A stretch of DNA of 34,735 bases from positions 1 through 34,735 of the forward strand of contig JAWWBG010000001.1 in the NCBI GenBank assembly GCA_033721095.1. Direction: 5' to 3'. The position numbers were made by a program, and so were the translations under genes. The notes under the pieces were generated by a model. The model was not told the DNA's origin, did not search any database, and worked only from the letters and a program-made list of their open reading frames with translations. Below are positions 30,712-34,735 of this stretch, piece after piece. The DNA comes from JAWWBG01 sp033721095 (GTDB taxonomy: Bacteria; Actinomycetota; Nitriliruptoria; Nitriliruptorales; Nitriliruptoraceae). Each line of letters starts with the position of its first letter. Position 1 is the first letter of the stretch.

Positions 30712-31602
30712 ATGAAGAGCATGACTCGTACTGGCAAGGGCAGCCTGGTGGCACTGGTCGCCACCCTGGCCATGCTGCCGGCATCGGCCGCGCTGGCCGC
30801 CAGCACGCTCGACCAGTCCCAGGACCCGGGCGGTACCGCCACCTACGCCATCGCGAACCAGGCACTGGCGCAGACCTTCACGGCCGGGCTCTCGGGCACG
30901 CTCACCCACGTGGAGCTCCACCTGGCAGAGCGGAGCATCCCGGCGGGTGACCTGCTGGTCCAGCTCCAGAGCGTGACGTCCGGGACGCCGGATGGCGGCG
31001 TGCTTGCCTCGGGCACGATCCTGGCCGCCGACGTCGGCACCAACGCGGCCTGGGTCTCGGTCGACCTCAACGCGACCAGCGTGGCCGGCACCCAGTATGC
31101 GATCGTTGTCTCGGCCATGGCCGCGCCCGCAGACTGTGGCTCCACCGACTGTGGCTACACCTGGGGCATCGAGTACGACGACGGCTCGCCATCGAGCGTT
31201 GGCTACGGCGGGGGACGCCTCTACGACGCACCGTCAACCACTGGCCCCTGGTCGGGGGTCCTCGGTGGCACCTATGACGGGGCGTTCCGGACCTACGTGG
31301 ACGACGGTGGCAGCGGCGAGACGCCCACCACGACGTCGCTGGCCGACGACGTGACGGCGCTCAACCTGGCCAAGGGTGAGAAGCAGCTGCTCGGCAAGCT
31401 CGACGGGGCGCAGGCCGCCTTCGACCGCGGCAACGTCGCGGGTGCCTGCCGCAAGATGGACCAGTTCATCGGACTGGTGCAGGGCCACCTGGCAGACGGC
31501 ACCATCGACAGTGAGGCCGGAAATGGGCTGCTGGCCGACGCCGAGAGCGTGAAGGTCGACTTCGGCTGCGACACGCTCACGGCACCGGGCAACAGGGGCT
31601 GA
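30712..31602 (+). CDS. Secreted protein with FIMAH-like C-terminal domain
   Basis: Exported protein of 296 residues. Signal peptide 1-29 (Lys/Arg start, LVALVATLAMLPASAALA, cleavage near ALA-AS). Residues 35-197 look like a beta-sandwich, with QTFTAGLSGTLTHVELHLAE, LVQLQSV, WVSVDLNATSVAGTQYAIVVS and two cysteines (C142, C147) that may form a disulfide. A short Gly/Thr linker (200-209) leads to a helical end, residues 216-285, with LNLAKGEKQLLGKLDGAQAAFDRGN...ACRKMDQFIGLVQGHL, close to the FIMAH module found at the ends of secreted actinobacterial proteins. Cys246 and Cys286 may pair. The 14-residue tail has no sorting signal. Function unknown. Confidence 0.8.
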   Translation: MKSMTRTGKGSLVALVATLAMLPASAALAASTLDQSQDPGGTATYAIANQALAQTFTAGLSGTLTHVELHLAERSIPAGDLLVQLQSVTSGTPDGGVLASGTILAADVGTNAAWVSVDLNATSVAGTQYAIVVSAMAAPADCGSTDCGYTWGIEYDDGSPSSVGYGGGRLYDAPSTTGPWSGVLGGTYDGAFRTYVDDGGSGETPTTTSLADDVTALNLAKGEKQLLGKLDGAQAAFDRGNVAGACRKMDQFIGLVQGHLADGTIDSEAGNGLLADAESVKVDFGCDTLTAPGNRG

Positions 31603-31606
31603 CGCC

Positions 31607-31630
31607 GGGCCTCCGGGCCCAACCGGTTTT
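31607..31630. terminator. Possible terminator after secreted-protein gene
   Basis: GGGCC-TCCG-GGCCC stem-loop, five bases after the stop at 31602, followed by AACCGGTTTT. The T run is short and the stem only five pairs, so it is a weak candidate; it also lies just past the tRNA 3' end on the minus strand. Confidence 0.35.
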
Positions 31631-31632
31631 CG

Positions 31633-31705
31633 TACCCCCAACGGGGTTCGAACCCGTGTCGCCACCTTGAAAGGGTGGAATCCTGGACCACTGGACGATG
31701 GGGGC
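31633..31705 (-). tRNA. tRNA-Glu (UUC anticodon)
   Basis: A complete 73-base cloverleaf on the minus strand. It begins GCCCCCATCGTCCAGTGG, has the anticodon loop CTTTCAA with anticodon TTC (glutamate), and the T arm CGGGTTCGAACCCCG. The acceptor stem pairs GCCCCCA with TGGGGGT, ending in a G1-U72 pair and A73; the CCA end is not encoded. Length and stem fit are good. Confidence 0.93.
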
Positions 31706-31719
31706 GTGAGGGCCGGAGG

Positions 31720-32484
31720 CTAGCCGAGCCGCTCCTGCCCCTCGGCGAACGCCACCGACGTCTCCGGGATGCCTGAGGGCCGCCGCGGACCAGCGAGACC
31801 CCACGCAGCCACGCGCCAGAGCGCCTCGAAGACGATCCGTCGGGAGATCTTGCTCGCGCCCGACCGACGCTCCGTGAAGGTGATGGGCACCTCGGTGACA
31901 TGGAAGCCCGCGCGCCAGGCCCGCAGCAGCGTCTCGACCTGGAACGAATACCCGTCAGAGGCGAGATCGAGCAGCCCGATGGCCTCCAGGACGGGGCGTC
32001 GGAAGGCACGAAAGCCCGACGTGGCGTCGCGCACGGGCATCCCAGTCGTGATCCGCACGTAGCGATTGCCACCGGACGACAGCGCGCGCCGGTGCCAGGG
32101 CCAGTTCTCGGTCGCTCCGCCGGGCACGTACCGGCTCCCGAGGACCACGTCCGCATCGGCCGTGGCAGCGATCAACGCCGGGAGGCGCTCTGCCGGATGC
32201 GACAGGTCGGCGTCCATCTCAACGAGGACCTCCCGGCCCTCCTCCATTCCGAGGCCGAGGCCGGCGCGATAGGCGGGTCCCAGGCCCAGCTTGGTCGGTC
32301 GGTGCAGGACGCGCACCTCGGCGTGCTGCTCGCTCAGCTCGTCGGCGACTCGCCCCGTGCCGTCCGGCGAGTTGTCATCGACGACCAGCACGTCCACGTC
32401 CGGCGCATGCTCACGAATCAGCTCGATGACGCGCGGCAACGAGTCGACCTCGTTGAAGGTCGGCACGACGATCAGCGGGCGCAT
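31720..32484 (-). CDS. ppm1: Polyprenol monophosphomannose synthase (GT2)
   Basis: Family 2 glycosyltransferase that transfers mannose from GDP-mannose to polyprenyl phosphate, the donor for lipoglycans and protein mannosylation. Motifs: RPLIVVPTFNEVDSLPRVI, VLVVDDNSPDGTGRVAD, EMDADLSHPAERLPALI (DxD), VLGSRYVPGG and DATSGFRAFRRPVLEAI; the ending VPITFTERRSGASKIS is also typical of DPM1-type enzymes. Length 254 residues, single catalytic domain without a membrane part. The frame is open upstream, but the ATG at 32484 opens the domain. No ribosome site is clear. It follows lnt by 35 bp on the same strand. Confidence 0.9.
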   Translation of the reverse strand: MRPLIVVPTFNEVDSLPRVIELIREHAPDVDVLVVDDNSPDGTGRVADELSEQHAEVRVLHRPTKLGLGPAYRAGLGLGMEEGREVLVEMDADLSHPAERLPALIAATADADVVLGSRYVPGGATENWPWHRRALSSGGNRYVRITTGMPVRDATSGFRAFRRPVLEAIGLLDLASDGYSFQVETLLRAWRAGFHVTEVPITFTERRSGASKISRRIVFEALWRVAAWGLAGPRRPSGIPETSVAFAEGQERLG

Positions 32485-32519
32485 GCAGGAGGCCGAACGG
32501 TCACGGGAGGCCGCGGACG

Positions 32520-34052
32520 CTACCCGCCGGCGACGGGCGTCGAGCGGTCGCGACGGCGCCGCAGGACGCTGTACGCGAGTCCCGCCAGACCGATGGCAAG
32601 CGGGATGTCGAGCACGTCGCCCCAGCGCAGCCAGGGCGTCGTGCCCTCCACCAGCGGCACCTCGTGACGCTGGGTGGTCTGCGTGAACAGCTGGCTGCGC
32701 TCCCCCACCGTCCCGTCCGGTGCGATCAACGTCGTGACGCCAGAGCTCGCGGCGTGGATGATCCACCGACCACTCTCGACGGCGCGCATGCGAGACTGCG
32801 ACAGGTGCTGCTCGGGCTCGCCGGTGCGCCCGAACGTGGAGTCGCTGGTCGACACGACCACCACGTTGGCCAACTCGTCCCCGGCGCGAATGTTGTCGCG
32901 GAGCAGCCGCCCGAAGAGCGACTCGAAGCAGATGGCCACGGCCACGCGGGCCTCGCCGACATGGATCGAGTCAGTCACCGGTGCCGACACGCCATCGCGC
33001 GGCACCTGCCGGAGGGGCGGAAAGTCACCGAGCACGCTCCGCCAGGGCACGTATTCGCCGAACGGCACGTAGTGCTGCTTGACGTAGACGTCGGCGGCCG
33101 CACCGTCCTCCCCGACGAGCACCATCGAGTTCTCGAAGGTCCGGTCACGAGGGCCCACGCGGTTGACGCCGGCGAGCAGCCTCCCGTGGGTCAGCGCACC
33201 GGCCTCGTCCTTGATGGGAGCCAGGTCGTTGCCTTCGGCCGCCCACGGGTCGCGATCGAAGGCGTTCTCGGGCCAGACGACCAGGTCTGGCACCGGTCCG
33301 CTCCCGATGGCCTCCCGCGTGAGTCCGAGCAGATTTGCGGCGATCACCCGGTCGACGTCGCGCGGGCTGAGCTCGGTCTCCTCCAGGTCGTTGCCCTGGG
33401 CCACGAGGACATCGATGGACTCCCCCGAGGGCGTCGGCGCGGCGGGCACGACGAGCGGGAGCACCAGCACGGCGATCACCACCGCTGCCGGCGCCGCCGT
33501 CGTTCGCATGGTCGAACGCTGGCGTGTGCCGGCGCTGGCCGACGACCGCCCGCCGACAACCCCGATCGCCAACTGGAGGAACGCACAGGCCACCGCCACG
33601 GTCGCGAACGTGACGGCTCGACCCCCGCCGAGCCGCGCCAGCGGCAGCAGCCAGGAACCGTCGACGTGCGCGTACTGCAGTGCCCCCCACTCGAAGCCGT
33701 TCAGCGGCACCCAGGAACGCACGAAGTCGACCCCCGTCCACGCCAGGGCGGCCAGCAACGGCCAGCCGGGCGACCGCAACCAGGGACGCACGAGCACGCT
33801 CGCCAGCCCCACGAAGGCGGCCTGCACGACCACCAGCAGGACCCAGGCCAACAGCCCGGCCGGCGCAGCGATCCACGTCAGCATCGGCCCATAGCCCGCC
33901 ACCCCGAGTGTGAACCCAATCAGGAAAGGACGCTCGCCCCCCGCAGCCCGCAGGGCCGCGATCCAGGCAACGGGCACCAGCATGACGAGCGGCCATGCGC
34001 GCAGGGGAGGAAACGACGCGTGGAGGGCGATGCCGCCGCCGACCGCCAGCAC
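32520..34052 (-). CDS. lnt: Apolipoprotein N-acyltransferase
   Basis: Membrane enzyme that adds the third acyl chain to lipoproteins. N-terminal six to seven membrane helices, then the carbon-nitrogen hydrolase domain. The catalytic triad is visible: Glu in VVWPENAFDRDP, Lys in VKQHYVPFGEYVPW and Cys in AVAICFESLFG. Further support: LSQSRMRAVESGRWIIHAASSGVTTLIAPDG and a final membrane helix. The start is unsure: I give the GTG at 34052 (510 residues), which opens the first helix 24 bases after the previous stop; a TTG at 34145 would overlap that gene by 70 bp, and CTG starts in between are possible. Upstream of the mannose-phosphate synthase, as in related actinobacteria. Confidence 0.9.
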   Translation of the reverse strand: MLAVGGGIALHASFPPLRAWPLVMLVPVAWIAALRAAGGERPFLIGFTLGVAGYGPMLTWIAAPAGLLAWVLLVVVQAAFVGLASVLVRPWLRSPGWPLLAALAWTGVDFVRSWVPLNGFEWGALQYAHVDGSWLLPLARLGGGRAVTFATVAVACAFLQLAIGVVGGRSSASAGTRQRSTMRTTAAPAAVVIAVLVLPLVVPAAPTPSGESIDVLVAQGNDLEETELSPRDVDRVIAANLLGLTREAIGSGPVPDLVVWPENAFDRDPWAAEGNDLAPIKDEAGALTHGRLLAGVNRVGPRDRTFENSMVLVGEDGAAADVYVKQHYVPFGEYVPWRSVLGDFPPLRQVPRDGVSAPVTDSIHVGEARVAVAICFESLFGRLLRDNIRAGDELANVVVVSTSDSTFGRTGEPEQHLSQSRMRAVESGRWIIHAASSGVTTLIAPDGTVGERSQLFTQTTQRHEVPLVEGTTPWLRWGDVLDIPLAIGLAGLAYSVLRRRRDRSTPVAGG

Positions 34053-34075
34053 CCACGGCGCTGCTGCAGGGCGAC

Positions 34076-34408
34076 TCAGGCGCAGTCGCGACAGAGCCGC
34101 GCCTTCGTGTTGGCCATTGCGGTCATGCGAAACACCATGTGGCAACCGTTGCAGACGAACTCGCCTTCCCGCACCGGTTCGTCCTCGTCGTCCTCGTCGT
34201 CCTCGTCCTCGTCGGCGACCAGGTCGGGCTCATCGACGTCGATCGCCAGGGCTGCTTCGAGGTCGATGGAACCGCCCTCGCCATCCTCGTCGTCATCGCC
34301 GTCGGCGACATCGGCTTCATCATCGAGCGAGAAGGGCAGGCTGTCCTCGTCGAGCTCCTCGTCGTCGACATCGAGCTCAGCGACGTCCTCGGGCTCGTCA
34401 GCGGCCAC
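34076..34408 (-). CDS. DUF4193 family zinc-ribbon protein
   Basis: A 110-residue actinobacterial protein of unknown function. The first 80 residues are nearly all Asp, Glu and small residues (DEDEDDEDDEDEP at 67-79), and the C-terminal 28 form a zinc ribbon with Cys86/Cys89 (CNGC) and Cys106/Cys109 (CRDC), matching DUF4193. GTG start at 34408 with GGAG nine bases upstream. Linker acidity suggests binding to a basic partner, such as a ribosomal or RNA polymerase region, but this is inference. It is the first gene of the DUF4193-lnt-ppm1 unit. Confidence 0.82.
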   Translation of the reverse strand: MAADEPEDVAELDVDDEELDEDSLPFSLDDEADVADGDDDEDGEGGSIDLEAALAIDVDEPDLVADEDEDDEDDEDEPVREGEFVCNGCHMVFRMTAMANTKARLCRDCA

Positions 34409-34735
34409 GGGGCAGTCTCCTGCGGGCGATCAGCGCGGGATTGGTACCACGACCCGCTGGCACAGGCAATGCGCACGATCCGCGTCGGTGCCAACTGGCC
34501 GCTGCGAGGGGGAAGCCGGGAGGTCCCGGGGCGCACCCCCCGGAACCTCCCGAAGGCCGGATCCCCGCCGTTGGGGCCACGACCGAACTCGGCGGGAGCC
34601 GATCGTGTTGTCTACTGAGCGGGGCCAGATGGATGTCCCGGCCGTCATGTCCGGGGGTGGCGCGTCCGCGTCGCGTCCGACGTGTTGGTGCCCACCCCCC
34701 TCCGCCGCGGAAATGACGGTCCGGTTCCGGCCGCG
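34409..34735. other. Non-coding end of window
   Basis: No gene is evident between the DUF4193 start and the window end. A + strand frame from the ATG at 34630 (MDVPAVMSGGGASASRPTCW onward) stays open to the edge, but has no ribosome site and shows no family, so I do not call it. The region should hold the DUF4193 promoter and a strong hairpin. Confidence 0.5.
34517..34552. repeat. Strong 15-bp hairpin upstream of DUF4193
   Basis: The arm CGGGAGGTCCCGGGG pairs with CCCCGGAACCTCCCG, 14 of 15 positions, across a six-base loop. It lies 109 bases upstream of the DUF4193 start. It may terminate a gene beyond the window or fold in the DUF4193 leader; no T run follows on either strand. Confidence 0.5.

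Noticed and set aside
34630..34735. A possible + strand gene running off the window end
   Set aside because: Only 35 codons, Pro/Ser/Ala-rich, no ribosome site; cannot be judged without more sequence.
1..34735. Mobile elements, CRISPR arrays or prophage
   Set aside because: No transposase, integrase, long terminal repeats or regularly spaced repeats were found; the short inverted repeats are single intergenic sites.

Overview
The window is chromosomal DNA of very high GC content, densely coded on both strands, with many GTG (and a few TTG) starts and 1-11 bp gene overlaps. The gene content points to an actinobacterium: an ergothioneine cluster egtA-B-C-D, a PAC2-family protein, DUF2017 next to clpS, DUF4193, a separate lnt and polyprenol-phosphate-mannose synthase pair, and a RecB-like nuclease with Fe-S cysteines. 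The set does not look like a typical Streptomyces or Mycobacterium, and a deep-branching lineage is possible, but the genus cannot be fixed from the sequence. I see no insertion sequence, prophage, integrase, CRISPR array or plasmid function; this reads as core genome.

Layout. 1-6.4 kb (+): the motor part of a Tad/Flp pilus or secretion operon: CpaE/TadZ-like ATPase, TadA/CpaF ATPase, TadB and TadC platform proteins, then a 506-residue protein with a pseudo-receiver, a very acidic linker and a GAF-like end. 6.4-9.5 kb: an ABC-2 exporter pair (-) divergent from two membrane-protein genes (+). 9.6-11 kb (-): a zinc-ribbon protein, RNase HI and a helix-hairpin-helix protein. 11.1-14.4 kb: a PAC2 protein (+), phosphoserine aminotransferase (-) and a class I aminotransferase (+). 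14.4-23 kb (-): a long same-strand run transcribed aat, egtA, egtB, egtC, egtD, ahcY, a small unknown gene and nhaA. 23.1-25.8 kb (+): a 5'-3' exonuclease and the lipid II flippase MurJ. 25.7-30.4 kb (-): DUF2017, clpS, a cold-shock-like protein, a three-gene unit (SRPBCC protein, helical protein, MbcA/ParS-like domain), a RecB-like nuclease, an inositol-monophosphatase-family enzyme and an unknown gene. 30.7-31.6 kb (+): a secreted protein with a FIMAH-like C-terminus. 31.6-34.4 kb (-): tRNA-Glu(UUC), polyprenol-phosphate-mannose synthase, apolipoprotein N-acyltransferase and DUF4193. The last 330 bp are non-coding as far as I can tell and hold a strong hairpin.

How the genes fit together. 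EgtA-D make ergothioneine from histidine, glutamate and cysteine; EgtD uses three SAM per molecule and the next gene, ahcY, removes the SAH produced. A candidate EgtE lyase is not seen. Aat and ClpS, 3.2 kb apart, are the writer and reader of the bacterial Leu/Phe N-degron pathway. Lnt and the mannose-phosphate synthase act on lipoproteins and on mannosylation at the membrane. The items most worth a second look are the 506-residue Tad-linked protein, the SRPBCC/helical/MbcA-like trio, a GTCAC-N5-GTGAC palindrome found in two promoter regions, and several perfect inverted repeats in intergenic DNA.
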